From the NCBI RefSeq assembly GCF_002285635.2, contig NZ_CP023049.2, positions 992,001 through 1,056,000 on the forward strand: 64,000 bases of DNA, given 5' to 3'. Under the pieces are notes generated by a model. That model had not been told where the DNA came from and ran no database searches. It saw nothing but the letters and a program-made list of their open reading frames with translations. This DNA comes from Chryseobacterium piperi. Its GTDB lineage: Bacteria; Bacteroidota; Bacteroidia; Flavobacteriales; Weeksellaceae. Below, one piece after another: positions 1 to 9,787 of the stretch. Position numbers and translations under genes: made by a program. The number at the start of each line of letters is the position of its first letter. Position 1 is the stretch's first letter.

Positions 1-981
1 ACCTGGTGGTGTACCGGTTTTTATCCGGGTTCTCTGTGGTATATTTATGAGCAGACCAAAGATCCGGTGATCAAAAAAGAAGCTGAAAGGGTTCTCGATA
101 TTATAGAACCTAACCAGACCTATACCGGGAATCACGATTTGGGTTTTATGATGTTTTGTAGTTTTGGAAATGCATACCGAATCACAGGAAATGAAAAATA
201 CAAAAACATTATTTTTCAGTCTGCTGCTTCTTTGTCCAGCAGATACAAACCGGGAGCACAAGTAATTCAATCATGGAATAGCAGTAAAAAGTTTAATGGG
301 CCGGTGATTATTGATAATATGATGAATCTTGAACTTTTGAACTGGGTAAGCCAAAATGGAGGTGATTCCAAATACAAACAAATAGCTATCACCCACTCCA
401 ATACAACATTAAAAAATCATTTTCGGCCAGATTACAGTTCCTATCACGTCGTAGACTATAATCTTAATACGGGTGAGGTGATCAAAAAGCAGACGCATCA
501 GGGATATTCTGATGAATCGGCATGGGCAAGAGGACAAGGTTGGGGATTATACGGCTATACCATGATGTATCGCTTTACCAAAGATCCAAAATACCTGGCG
601 CAGGCGCAGAATATTGCTAATTTTATACTGACCAACTCTAATTTACCGGAGGATAAAATTCCTTATTGGGACTTTAATGATCCGAAAATACCGAATGTGC
701 CAAGAGACGCCTCAGCGGGAGCATTAATAGCCTCTGCCCTATTGGAACTTGGACAATATACAAAAGGCTCTGAAAAAGCAAGATATCTTGATGCAGCAAA
801 ACAGATGATTATTTCTTTATCTGGTCCTCAATATAAAGCGGCAATAGGCGAAAACGGAGGGTTTATACTCAAGCATAGTACCGGAGCACTTCCATTAAAT
901 TCTGAAATTGATGTTCCTCTTATTTATGCCGATTATTACTTTTTAGAAGCCTTAAAACGTTATAAAGATTGGTATCTTTAG
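1..981 (+). CDS. Unsaturated glucuronyl hydrolase (GH88), 5' end outside window
   Basis: The reading frame is open from base 1, so the N-terminus lies outside the window. The protein has the look of GH88, which hydrates and removes the 4,5-unsaturated uronic acid left at the non-reducing end of oligosaccharides by polysaccharide lyases. Two aspartates in NHDLGF (codon at 136) and IIDNMM (codon at 313) are 59 residues apart, close to the 61-residue spacing of the catalytic Asp88/Asp149 pair of Bacillus UGL. Conserved WARGQGWGLYG and the Trp-rich (alpha/alpha)6-barrel pattern also fit. It is followed 16 bp later by a DUF4861 gene and then a PL8 lyase, whose unsaturated products would be its substrate. 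Family is clear; the exact disaccharide is inferred. Confidence 0.9.
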   Translation, partial: TWWCTGFYPGSLWYIYEQTKDPVIKKEAERVLDIIEPNQTYTGNHDLGFMMFCSFGNAYRITGNEKYKNIIFQSAASLSSRYKPGAQVIQSWNSSKKFNGPVIIDNMMNLELLNWVSQNGGDSKYKQIAITHSNTTLKNHFRPDYSSYHVVDYNLNTGEVIKKQTHQGYSDESAWARGQGWGLYGYTMMYRFTKDPKYLAQAQNIANFILTNSNLPEDKIPYWDFNDPKIPNVPRDASAGALIASALLELGQYTKGSEKARYLDAAKQMIISLSGPQYKAAIGENGGFILKHSTGALPLNSEIDVPLIYADYYFLEALKRYKDWYL

Positions 982-997
982 CCTAAAGTGAAAGACG

Positions 998-2125
998 ATG
1001 AGTACAATAATGAATTTATGCAGCCTGCTGATTGGTGTTTTATACTCTGCACAAACCCTGCTTGGGATTGAGCTTGTCAACACGATGCCTGTTTCCCGTT
1101 TCAATCAGGCTGTAGAAATACCCTTGGAAAAACTTCAACACCTCAAGGAAAGTACAACTTTTGTCATCAAAGATATTGCAGGGAACGAACTACCTTATCA
1201 ATGGGTCTACCAAGGAAACAAAAAACCTCAGCATTTATTGCTCATCGCTGATTTTACACCTAAAGAAATTAAAAAAATATATTTCTCAAAATTAACTCCT
1301 GGCCCTATTCCTTCCAGGGTTTCAGCACAACAGATTCCGGAGCGGTATGACGATTTTGCATGGGAAAATGATAAGGTTGCTTTTAGAGTTTACGGAAAAG
1401 CATTGGAAAAAAAGCCCGATGAAAATGGCTACGGTATGGATGTTTGGGCTAAAAGAACGTCCGCTCTTGTCGTTGCCCGATGGTATAAAAATGCAGATTA
1501 TCATACCGATCATGGAGAAGGACTGGATTTCTTTAAGGTAGGACATTCTCTTGGGGCTGGAGACTCTTTACCGGTAATCAATGATTCTTTGACTTACTTA
1601 GGCAATTATACTCAATATAGAGTTTTAGACAAAGGTCCTTTGAGAACAAGCTTTCAACTTTTTTACCCTCCAAAAAAAATCAATAACCAAAGTATGGGTT
1701 TAGTAAAGACCGTTAGCCTTGATGCAGGATCCCAGCTCAACAAGGTGCAGCTTGAATACTTACTTGACAAATCCGTGAAATTACCCGTTTTTGTTGGCTT
1801 GGTTCATTGGAATGGTAAAGGAACGAAGACTATTACTGATCATTATGTTTCTTATTGGCCAGAAGCGGATAAAAAAAATGGAAGCATAGGTACTGCAGTG
1901 CTTTTTGAAAGCAGCAGCAATAATTTTATCGATCGATTCCAGCATTTGGGGAATCAGGTGCAAGCAGAAAATAAGCATAAAATAACCTACTTTGCCGGAG
2001 CAGCCTGGGATAAGGCGCAGGAAATACAGTCAGCAGAAGATTGGAATAGCTACCTGAAATCCTATGGACAGTCACTTCAGAATCCTATTATCATTAATAT
2101 AATTTCTTTAAATCAGAAGCGATGA
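998..2125 (+). CDS. DUF4861 family protein, exported
   Basis: A 375-residue protein starting MSTIMNLCSLLIGVLYSAQ, a Sec-type signal peptide, so it is probably periplasmic or outer-membrane facing. The body (IELVNTMPVSR..., CIS-terminal VHWNGKG, AEDWNSYL) resembles DUF4861, a family that recurs in Bacteroidota polysaccharide-utilisation loci and whose activity I cannot assign from sequence. Its stop overlaps the start of the PL8 gene by 4 nt (ATGA), so the two are translationally coupled, and it follows the GH88 gene closely. The context makes a role in processing uronic-acid-containing glycan fragments plausible. No catalytic residues can be named with confidence. Confidence 0.75.
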   Translation: MSTIMNLCSLLIGVLYSAQTLLGIELVNTMPVSRFNQAVEIPLEKLQHLKESTTFVIKDIAGNELPYQWVYQGNKKPQHLLLIADFTPKEIKKIYFSKLTPGPIPSRVSAQQIPERYDDFAWENDKVAFRVYGKALEKKPDENGYGMDVWAKRTSALVVARWYKNADYHTDHGEGLDFFKVGHSLGAGDSLPVINDSLTYLGNYTQYRVLDKGPLRTSFQLFYPPKKINNQSMGLVKTVSLDAGSQLNKVQLEYLLDKSVKLPVFVGLVHWNGKGTKTITDHYVSYWPEADKKNGSIGTAVLFESSSNNFIDRFQHLGNQVQAENKHKITYFAGAAWDKAQEIQSAEDWNSYLKSYGQSLQNPIIINIISLNQKR

Positions 2126-4188
2126 GAAAAAGAATGACTGTTATTATGCTTTTTTTGTTAAGTATTTTATGCCGCGCTAATGATTTTGAAATTATAGGTC
2201 AGCGCATTGCTGAAGAGCAGTGGGAACAGATTAGCAACAGAAGTGAACTGATTATTAATACCAAAAATTTAAGTGAGTCACTTCAGAATGGATATTGGAA
2301 GGATATAGATTATATGAGCAAAGCCCGGAGTCCATGGCCTCCGATACAGCATCTCCAAAGAGTAAAAACGTTGACAACAGCTTATACTGCACCTTGGAGT
2401 ATATTCAAAGGGGATCCGGTTGTTTTTAAAGCAATTGAGAGCGCTTTGTCATACTGGAATGAGCATCAGTATCGCAGTACCAATTGGTGGCATAATGAAA
2501 TTGGAACACCAAGAACATTGGGCTTGATTTTGATTCTGATACAGCATGCAGGAATTCAAAAGCTCGATCCTGTTCTCCAGAAAAATCTTATTGAAAAAAT
2601 GAATATCAATCGGTTTAATGGGACTACCGGTGTTAATAAGGCAGATTTTGATATAAATCTTTTTTATAGGGGAATCCTGCGACAGGACTCTGAACTCACC
2701 TCCAAAGGTATAGAAGGAATATACAGCATCAATGTAACCACAAACAAGGAAGGAATACAGCCTGATTTTTCCTTTGCCCAGCATGATATTATGCTACATA
2801 TCTTCGGATATGGCTCAGAATACTTCAAGGGACAGGTTATCATAGGAGATATCACACGGGGAACAGCCTTTCAGATGAAGGGAAGACAACTCCATATCTT
2901 ATCCGAATTTGTCAGAAGAGGGATGCTGGCCCAGATTCGTGGACGCTACATTAATCATAATACCTTCGGTCGGCAAATAAGCCGGAGAAATTTTACCGAT
3001 GCCAGAGGGTTGATTCCTTATCTTGAAAAAATGAAAACGATGGATCCCAGGTATAAGAAAACATATGAAAATGCGTTGAAGCGAATCTCAGAGACAAAGG
3101 GCCCCGGTTACAAGATGGAGCAGGTATTTTCCAACTACTGGCGTACAGATTTTGCATCTGTACAAAACAAGAATTTTTTGTTTTCTGTAAAAGCTTCTTC
3201 CATCAATACCGCACAGGCAGAGACGGACTATTGTGGGACTTATGGAAATATGGGAAATGGGGAGAATAATAAAGGCGGATACCGCTCTATTGGCTCTACT
3301 ACCCTCTTGATGAAAGGAAATGAATATTACAACATCTATCCGGTATGGGATTGGGCAAAAATTCCAGGGACTACTGCTCCTCAAAAAGATCCTATTCCAT
3401 CCACTGATTATATCACCTATGGTACTTCTACTTTTTCAGGAGGAGTAACCAATGGAAAAATAGGAAATTATGTTTTTGAGATGCAAAATCAATTCGAAAC
3501 AAATGCACGAAAAGCATGGTTTTTATTCGAGGATAAAATTGTAGCCTTGGGGACAAGAATTTCGTCCGAAGCAAAAGAAAATGTAGTCACTACTATCGAA
3601 CAAAGCTGGGCAAAAGGAGACATATACCAATTAGGTCATAACACTATGGATAAAGTGATATCAAATGATCAGAAAATACAAATGGAAGGTTCCGGTCTGT
3701 ATCACAATAATACGGCTTATATTTTCCCTAAAAAACAAAAGGTTTTTTTCTCCGGTGGAACACAAACGGGCTCATGGAATAGTATTGCCTGTGGAAGTAA
3801 GGCAACGGATGATATGGTAATGCAAAGCAAAAAAGTCTTTAAATTGTGGATTGACCATGGTGTACATCCTAATCAATCGGACTATGAATATGTTATCTAT
3901 CCACAAATAAAACAAAGAAAGGCTCAAAGGATGGTAGATCAGCTGGATGTTATCATTTTGAAAAATGATAGTACCGTACAAGCAGTATTGGAAAAATCTA
4001 CGCAAACTCTGCAAGCGGTCTTTTATAAACCTGGAAGCATTCAAGTTAGAGATCAGACAATCATAGTAGATAAAGGTTGTAATCTGATCATAGAAAATAT
4101 CAACAAAAAAAGCTCCCGGAAAATTTATATCTCTAACCCTGATAAAAAAACGGAAAGAATAAATAATGCGATCGTAAATATTTTATAA
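2122..4188 (+). CDS. Polysaccharide lyase family 8, chondroitin AC lyase-like
   Basis: A 688-residue secreted lyase with signal peptide (MRKRMTVIMLFLLSILCRA), predicted to cleave glycosaminoglycans such as chondroitin or hyaluronan by beta-elimination. The N-terminal alpha-barrel carries NWWHNEIGTPR (about residues 117-127). His221, Tyr230, Arg284 and Arg288 have exactly the 9-54-4 spacing of His225/Tyr234/Arg288/Arg292 of Pedobacter heparinus chondroitin AC lyase, and total length is close to its 700 residues. NGENN and WDWAKIPGTT are PL8 central-domain signatures. The gene overlaps the preceding DUF4861 gene by 4 nt. The products would feed the GH88 upstream. Substrate could also be hyaluronan or another glucuronate polymer. 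Confidence 0.9.
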   Translation: MRKRMTVIMLFLLSILCRANDFEIIGQRIAEEQWEQISNRSELIINTKNLSESLQNGYWKDIDYMSKARSPWPPIQHLQRVKTLTTAYTAPWSIFKGDPVVFKAIESALSYWNEHQYRSTNWWHNEIGTPRTLGLILILIQHAGIQKLDPVLQKNLIEKMNINRFNGTTGVNKADFDINLFYRGILRQDSELTSKGIEGIYSINVTTNKEGIQPDFSFAQHDIMLHIFGYGSEYFKGQVIIGDITRGTAFQMKGRQLHILSEFVRRGMLAQIRGRYINHNTFGRQISRRNFTDARGLIPYLEKMKTMDPRYKKTYENALKRISETKGPGYKMEQVFSNYWRTDFASVQNKNFLFSVKASSINTAQAETDYCGTYGNMGNGENNKGGYRSIGSTTLLMKGNEYYNIYPVWDWAKIPGTTAPQKDPIPSTDYITYGTSTFSGGVTNGKIGNYVFEMQNQFETNARKAWFLFEDKIVALGTRISSEAKENVVTTIEQSWAKGDIYQLGHNTMDKVISNDQKIQMEGSGLYHNNTAYIFPKKQKVFFSGGTQTGSWNSIACGSKATDDMVMQSKKVFKLWIDHGVHPNQSDYEYVIYPQIKQRKAQRMVDQLDVIILKNDSTVQAVLEKSTQTLQAVFYKPGSIQVRDQTIIVDKGCNLIIENINKKSSRKIYISNPDKKTERINNAIVNIL

Positions 4189-4237
4189 TGATTAGGTAAA
4201 ATCGCTGATTTTTTAAATCGTGAGTTTAACGAATGTT

Positions 4238-4266
4238 TGTCATTTCGACGATAGGAGAAATCTCTT
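4238..4266. repeat. Dispersed 'tgtcatttcgacg' intergenic repeat
   Basis: The 156-bp gap between the PL8 and GH2 genes contains tgtcatttcgacgataggag followed by aaatctc. The same phrase recurs in variant form at 10742-10770 and 28087-28112, always between genes. It is a dispersed short intergenic repeat; no function is visible. The rest of the gap probably holds the GH2 5' leader. Confidence 0.6.
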
Positions 4267-4344
4267 AATAATCCTAATAACTGATTATTTCTTAATGGTT
4301 CAGAAAAATAAAAACTAATAAATAAGTACCAAAAAGTTCACTTT

Positions 4345-6402
4345 ATGATTAGAAAAATAACTTTGGGCATTTTCGCCTGTTTCACAATGTTAAAAGGGAT
4401 GTATGTTTTCTCACAAAGCCGCCAGGTTATTCCATTGAATAGTGATTGGAAATTTCATAAAACCGATATTCAGAAAGTTAAAAAAATTTCAGATACAATT
4501 GGATCTCCGGTAACTATTCCTCATACCTGGAACAATGAAGATATGCAACTGGGAAAAGATTTTTACCAAGGCAATGCGATCTATGAAAAACAATTCAAAG
4601 CAGATCCGGCATGGAAAGACAAACGGGTATTCATCCGTTTTGAAGGAGTGGGTAATGTTGCGAAAGTTTTAGTCAATAATCAATTAGTAGGAGAACATAA
4701 AGGAGCTTATAGCGCATTTTCCTTTGATATATCATCATGGCTCCGTTTCGGTGAGCTCAATACTTTGAAAGTAATGGCTAATAATGAGGCAGATCCAGAG
4801 GTTATCCCTGTCAACCACAAACTGTTTGGAATATATGGCGGAATTTACCGTCCGGTTTCTTTAATTATTACCAATCGTTTGAATATCAGTGTCGACAATT
4901 ATGCGGGGCCAGGCGTTTATATTTCCCAAAAAAATGTTTCCCAGGCACGGGCAGATCTATCCATTTGTACAGAACTGAATAATAAAACAGGACAACCACA
5001 AGAAGCAGTATTACTGGCTAATATTTATGATCAGGCGGGAAAGGTTATTCAATCTTCAGAATTACCTGTAACAGTAACTGCACAAGGCCTACAGCGTTTC
5101 TGTCACAACATACAATTACAAAATCCTCATTTATGGAATGGCCTGGAAGATCCGTATCTCCATAAGGTAACAGTTCAGCTTAAACAGCAAGGAACACTGG
5201 TAGATGAAGTTTCCCAGCCTCTGGGTATTCGTCATATTGAAATCAATAAAAAGACAGGCTTATCCCTGAATAATAAAAAAATAAAACTTCATGGAGTAAC
5301 AAGACACCAGGACTGGTGGGGATTTGGGAGTGCTTTGAGTAATAAGCAGCACGCTGCAGACCTCGAAGATATCCGGGATATAGGCGCTAATTCTATCCGA
5401 TTGGCTCATTATCAGCAAGCTGAGTATGTGTATGCAAAAAGTGACAGTATTGGCTTTTTAGTCTGGGCAGAGATTCCGTTTGTCAATGCAACCAGCGGAA
5501 AAGAAAAAGATAACGCATTGCAACAGATGAAAGAATTAATCCGACAGAACTTTAATCATCCTTCTATTTATGTTTGGGGAATGCATAATGAAGTATATGA
5601 AAAGAATGCTGGTGGCTATGTAAGTCAGGTGACCGCAGCTTTACATGACCTGGCCAAAACAGAAGACCCCGGGAGATACACCGTAAGTGTTAACGGATAC
5701 GGGACTATGGAACGTCCGGAAAATGGAGAAGGAGATTTGCAGGGCATGAATCGTTATTATGGTTGGTATGAAGGAGAAACAGAAGATTTGGAACAATGGA
5801 TGAAGAAGCTTGAGCAAAACTATCCGGATAATAAAATTATATTATCTGAATATGGCGCTGATGGTAATATCTTTCAACAAACGGAAACAATACCAGCCAA
5901 GTTTGATCCTGTCAATGGAACTTTTTTTCCTGAACAACGGGAAACACGAATGCATGAAATACAATGGGGAGCCATATCCAAATCTTCTTATTTAGTAGGA
6001 AGCTATCTGTGGAATATGTTTGATTTCGCAGTTCCTCTTTGGAGTCGTGGAGGTATTCCTGCCAGAAATATGAAAGGGCTGATCACCTTTGACCGGAAAA
6101 CTAAAAAAGACGTTTTTTATTGGTATAAAGCAAACTGGAGTGCACAACCCGTATTGTATATTTCGGACAGAAGATTGATTAACCGTAAAGAAGCGGTCAC
6201 AAACATTACGGTATATTCTAATATTGGAATTCCTGACTTAAAAGTCAATGGAAAAAAGATTCCGGCTCCGGAAAAAGGAACGACGGATGTCCACTATATA
6301 TTCAAGAATGTCTCTCTCAAAAAGGGGAAGAATAAAATCAATGTCCTGATAAAAAAAGAAGGTAAAACGTATACTGATGAAGTATATTGGAATTTAAACT
6401 GA
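4345..6402 (+). CDS. Glycoside hydrolase family 2 (beta-galactosidase/beta-glucuronidase type)
   Basis: A 685-residue exported enzyme with an N-terminal signal segment (MIRKITLGIFACFTMLKGMYVFS). Domain order is the GH2 norm: sugar-binding jelly roll (about 25-190, with IPHTWNNED), Ig-like domain (about 195-300, ending in PLGIRHIEI), then a TIM barrel beginning near KLHGVTRHQDWWG. Catalytic acid/base is Glu416 in WGMHNEV and the nucleophile is Glu502 in LSEYGADG. The C-terminus has a further small beta domain. It lies 156 bp after the PL8 gene on the same strand and before GH29, so it probably trims galactose, N-acetylgalactosamine-linked or uronic residues from the same glycan. GH2 is certain; substrate is not. 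Confidence 0.9.
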   Translation: MIRKITLGIFACFTMLKGMYVFSQSRQVIPLNSDWKFHKTDIQKVKKISDTIGSPVTIPHTWNNEDMQLGKDFYQGNAIYEKQFKADPAWKDKRVFIRFEGVGNVAKVLVNNQLVGEHKGAYSAFSFDISSWLRFGELNTLKVMANNEADPEVIPVNHKLFGIYGGIYRPVSLIITNRLNISVDNYAGPGVYISQKNVSQARADLSICTELNNKTGQPQEAVLLANIYDQAGKVIQSSELPVTVTAQGLQRFCHNIQLQNPHLWNGLEDPYLHKVTVQLKQQGTLVDEVSQPLGIRHIEINKKTGLSLNNKKIKLHGVTRHQDWWGFGSALSNKQHAADLEDIRDIGANSIRLAHYQQAEYVYAKSDSIGFLVWAEIPFVNATSGKEKDNALQQMKELIRQNFNHPSIYVWGMHNEVYEKNAGGYVSQVTAALHDLAKTEDPGRYTVSVNGYGTMERPENGEGDLQGMNRYYGWYEGETEDLEQWMKKLEQNYPDNKIILSEYGADGNIFQQTETIPAKFDPVNGTFFPEQRETRMHEIQWGAISKSSYLVGSYLWNMFDFAVPLWSRGGIPARNMKGLITFDRKTKKDVFYWYKANWSAQPVLYISDRRLINRKEAVTNITVYSNIGIPDLKVNGKKIPAPEKGTTDVHYIFKNVSLKKGKNKINVLIKKEGKTYTDEVYWNLN

Positions 6403-6522
6403 TACTAGATATCACCGATTTATCATGTAATCTCTGAAAATCTAAAGAGATACTAAAAAAACTTGTAATCTATGTTCTTATCTGTTGAAGAAACTTATAA
6501 ATGCCTAAAAAACACTAGTAAA

Positions 6523-7950
6523 ATGCAATTAATCAAACAAACTTTATTGATCTGTTCCTTATTAGGATTTCTTTCATTGCCAGCACAAAACCGTGAAAAG
6601 AAACAGCTAAAATATGGGGCACAATACAAAGGCAAACGTGAGGATGCTGCTATGCAAAAATGGCGAAGCAATCGGTTTGGGCAATTTATCCATTGGGGTT
6701 TATATGCTATCCCCGGCGGAGAATGGAAAGGAAAGACCTATCCTTATGCCGCAGAATTTTTAAAATCAAGTGCTCATATTTCTAACGCTACCTGGGATTC
6801 ATTAAGCTATAAGTTTAATCCTGTGAAATTTGACCCAAAAGCATGGGCTAAAATGGCAAAAAATATGGGTGTAAAGTACATGACGATTACTACCAAGCAT
6901 CATGAGGGCTTTTCTTTGTGGCCTAGTAAATATTCTGAGTTCAACGTAGCCAATACTCCTTACAAAAAAGATATTATAGGAGCGTTGGTTAAGGCTTATA
7001 ATTCAGAAGGAATTGATGTTAATTTCTATTATTCCGTATTGGACTGGCATCACCCTGACTGGAGGTATGATATCCAATCAAAAGAAGACAGTATCGCATT
7101 TTCGAGATACCTCAATTTTGCTCAAAACCAGCTTAGAGAGCTTGCTGAAAATTATCCTACCGTAAAAGGATTTTGGTTTGATGGTACCTGGGATAAATCC
7201 ATAAAGAAAAATGGATGGTGGACTTTAAAAATAGAAAAAATGCTTAAAGAAATTCGTCCGGGTGTTGTAGTAAACAGCCGCTTAAGAGCTGATGATTTTG
7301 GTTCACGCCATTTTGACTCTAATGGAGATATGATGGGAGACTATGAATCGGGGTATGAACGGCGACTCCCCTCTCCTACAGACACCCAGGTCATTCACCG
7401 GGATTGGGAAGCTTGTATGACAATTCCTGAAAACCAGTGGGGCTATCACAAAAAATGGGATATAAGTTACACCAAAACGCCGTTTGAGCTCATTGAAATG
7501 CTGGCACAGACCACTTCATTGGGTGGGAATTTTCTTCTGAATTTTGGACCTCAGGCTGATGGCATGATAAGAACGGAAGAGCAGCAGATTGCTGAAACTA
7601 TCGGAAACTGGATGAAAATAAATCATCCTGCCATATATAATGGTGGGTATGCAAAAGGCTGGCAAAGACAGGATTGGGGATACTTTACACAAAATGAAAA
7701 AGACAAAAAACTGTATGCCATTGTTTTTAATATTCCTATTTCAGGAATCCTAAAGATTCAAACTCCGGAAGGAGTCAGCATTGGTAAAGCGTCTTTACTG
7801 GAAAATACTAATTCCAAAATAACCATAAAAGAAATAGCCAAAAGGCAGATCAATCTCTATTTGCCGAAACAGTCATTTCCAGCTCCTTTTGTTATTGTTT
7901 TAGATACTGCGAATGAAAATAAAAATAACTACATTGATGCAAAAACATAG
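6523..7950 (+). CDS. Alpha-L-fucosidase, GH29
   Basis: I chose the ATG at 6523 rather than 6472 because it begins a proper signal peptide (MQLIKQTLLICSLLGFLSLPAQ); the upstream 17 codons read as leader. The body matches GH29 fucosidases: RFGQFIHWGLYAIPGGEW, ITTKHHEGFSLW, and VKGFWFDGTW, whose Asp (codon 7180, residue 220 of the short form) aligns with the catalytic nucleophile. GGNFLLNFGPQADG near residue 355 and a short C-terminal beta domain complete the fold. It follows the GH2 gene by 120 bp and ends the glycan operon. A fucosidase beside a PL8 lyase and GH88 points to a fucosylated uronic-acid polymer. Confidence 0.92.
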   Translation: MQLIKQTLLICSLLGFLSLPAQNREKKQLKYGAQYKGKREDAAMQKWRSNRFGQFIHWGLYAIPGGEWKGKTYPYAAEFLKSSAHISNATWDSLSYKFNPVKFDPKAWAKMAKNMGVKYMTITTKHHEGFSLWPSKYSEFNVANTPYKKDIIGALVKAYNSEGIDVNFYYSVLDWHHPDWRYDIQSKEDSIAFSRYLNFAQNQLRELAENYPTVKGFWFDGTWDKSIKKNGWWTLKIEKMLKEIRPGVVVNSRLRADDFGSRHFDSNGDMMGDYESGYERRLPSPTDTQVIHRDWEACMTIPENQWGYHKKWDISYTKTPFELIEMLAQTTSLGGNFLLNFGPQADGMIRTEEQQIAETIGNWMKINHPAIYNGGYAKGWQRQDWGYFTQNEKDKKLYAIVFNIPISGILKIQTPEGVSIGKASLLENTNSKITIKEIAKRQINLYLPKQSFPAPFVIVLDTANENKNNYIDAKT

Positions 7951-8649
7951 TTTTTCAACGGTGTAAATATCTTTAAATTATACGCTATAAATATACTGTT
8001 AAGATTTCTCACGTTGTTCAAAATAGCAATACCGGAGACAATTGACTACTCGTGTTATTGCTACGTCTAATCTTCGATTTAAGAACACAGACGATAAGTC
8101 TGCGAACGCAGTTCAGAAACGAAGTAAAGAATCTAAATGTAGAAAAGCAACCACAAACATCAGTGCACATCTGAGGTCATCTGTGGTGAAAAAAAATAAC
8201 CACAAAAGTCACAAAAGTTTTTAAACACTTTAGTTATTTAAGTTCAATTCATAATGTATAAAAAGTACACATAAGCTTCTTAAAATCAAAGATTTTTGTT
8301 CTCATAAGCTTCATCAGCGAAGCTAACCTTCGCTCACTTAAAATTATACAGCATTACAATTAATCCTTTGCGTTTTAAAATTTAGAAAGCTTAACCATTA
8401 AGAGAAGATAAGAGTTTAAGAGTATTTTGCAGGGTGTTCGAAATGACAACCTTGAAAAGACCTTCAGGCTACGTTTAATCTTCGATTTCAGAGCGAAGCA
8501 AAGAATCTAAATCATTTTTTAACAATAAAATTCAATAACAAAAATACGATCCACGATTTGATTACATCATCAGTTGATTGAGATACATAGAATTTTGTTT
8601 TCCTTGTGATCTTTGTATCATCAATTACAACTAAAAAAATAGAAGAAAA
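7951..8649. repeat. Repeat-rich intergenic spacer
   Basis: About 700 bp with no credible gene. It contains several members of this genome's intergenic repeat families: 'acagacgataagtctgcgaa' (8089-8136), which recurs inverted near 10860-10910; 'aatcttcgatttcagagcga' type phrases (8475-8512), also recurring inverted near 11063-11098; a 'cttcatcagcgaagctaacc' palindromic stretch near 8305-8330; and 'accacaaaagtcacaaaagt' at 8199-8219. The last 60 bp before the SDR start at 8650 would carry its promoter and leader. Confidence 0.6.
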
Positions 8650-9507
8650 ATGGAAACAAAAAAAGTATGGTTCGTTACGGGTGCTTCAAAAGGATTAGGA
8701 CTTACCCTGGTAAAAAGATTATTGAATGAAGGATTTCGTGTAGCTGCAACGTCAAGAAATGCAGAGGCTCTAATTCAGGAGATAGGAAATCTATCGGATG
8801 AATTTTTACCGTTAGAAGTTAATTTGAAAGATAATACCAGTGTCAAAGAGGCTGTTGAGAAAAGCATTGCGCATTTTGGGCAACTTGATGTTGTAGTCAA
8901 TAATGCAGGATATGGACAGATAGGTACTCTGGAAGAATTATCGGATGAAGAAACCAGAGAAAATTTTGACGTTAATGTATTCGGCCCGTTAAATGTGATC
9001 AGAAATGTAATGCCTTATTTAAGAAATCAGGGTTCCGGAAATATATTCAATATCTCTTCTGTTGGAGGCTTATTTGGAGGTTTTCCGGGCTGGGGAATTT
9101 ATTGTTCAACCAAATTTGCAATGGCAGGATTCACTGAAGCTTTGGCTGAAGAAGTTAAAGATTTTGGTGTAAAAGCTACTGTTGTATATCCTGGTTATTT
9201 CCGTACAGATTTCCTTGCGAAAGGCTCTGTAAGAACGCCCCAAAATGCAATCAAGGCTTATGAAGCTGCCCGTGAATCAGAACAATTGCATCTTGATACC
9301 ATTAATGGAAACCAGACTAATGATCCTGAAAAGGCAGCAGAGGTACTGATTGCAGTCAGCAAAGAAGCTCAACCTCCGGTACACTTATTATTAGGAAGTG
9401 ATGCCTATGAAATGCTTAAGAATAAAATAGGTATTCTTACTCAGCAATCTGAACAATGGAAAGATTATACACTGTCCACAACATATAATGAACTTTCATC
9501 CAAATAG
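8650..9507 (+). CDS. Short-chain dehydrogenase/reductase (SDR)
   Basis: A 285-residue classical SDR, an NAD(P)-dependent oxidoreductase expected in the cytoplasm. TGASKGLGL (residues 10-18) is the glycine-rich Rossmann motif, NNAGYG the structural NNAG motif, ISSVGG carries the active-site Ser, and Tyr151 with Lys155 in YCSTK is the catalytic pair. It is separated by 2 bp from the Atu4866-like gene and followed by an AraC-type regulator, which suggests a small co-transcribed set. SDR/AraC pairs are common in stress or xenobiotic responses, but the substrate cannot be read from the sequence. Confidence 0.93.
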   Translation: METKKVWFVTGASKGLGLTLVKRLLNEGFRVAATSRNAEALIQEIGNLSDEFLPLEVNLKDNTSVKEAVEKSIAHFGQLDVVVNNAGYGQIGTLEELSDEETRENFDVNVFGPLNVIRNVMPYLRNQGSGNIFNISSVGGLFGGFPGWGIYCSTKFAMAGFTEALAEEVKDFGVKATVVYPGYFRTDFLAKGSVRTPQNAIKAYEAARESEQLHLDTINGNQTNDPEKAAEVLIAVSKEAQPPVHLLLGSDAYEMLKNKIGILTQQSEQWKDYTLSTTYNELSSK

Positions 9508-9509
9508 CA

Positions 9510-9764
9510 ATGAAACCAACCATCGAAGAAACAAAAGAATACATTGGAATATGGGTAACAAAAGACGGATATATCCGTCACGAATTACTACCAGGCAACC
9601 GATATGATGAAGCCCGTGGTTCACGGAAAAGTGCTTATCAGGGAAATTATATAGTTTCCGGAAATCATATTGATTATAAAGATGATACAGGGTTTACGGC
9701 AGATGGAGATTTTAAGGAGGGAATATTATATCATGCTGGAATGATCTTGTATAAAGAGAATTGA
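9510..9764 (+). CDS. Atu4866-like small protein (PF11512 type)
   Basis: An 84-residue protein whose core (IGIWVTKDGYIRHELLPGNR, RGSRKSAYQGNYIVSGNHI, DDTGFTADGDFKEGILYHAG) closely matches the Agrobacterium Atu4866-like family, a small beta-barrel resembling streptavidin/lipocalin-like folds. No enzymatic motif is known. It has no signal peptide. It starts 2 bp after the SDR stop, so it is almost certainly co-expressed with it, and this pairing with SDR or quinone-related enzymes is common for the family. The function is unknown. Confidence 0.85.
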   Translation: MKPTIEETKEYIGIWVTKDGYIRHELLPGNRYDEARGSRKSAYQGNYIVSGNHIDYKDDTGFTADGDFKEGILYHAGMILYKEN

Positions 9765-9787
9765 TTTACTAATTTAGCACTGATATT

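Noticed and set aside
8042..8224. 60-codon open frame in the spacer after the fucosidase gene
   Set aside because: It consists of dispersed intergenic repeat sequence and has no family or ribosome-binding support.
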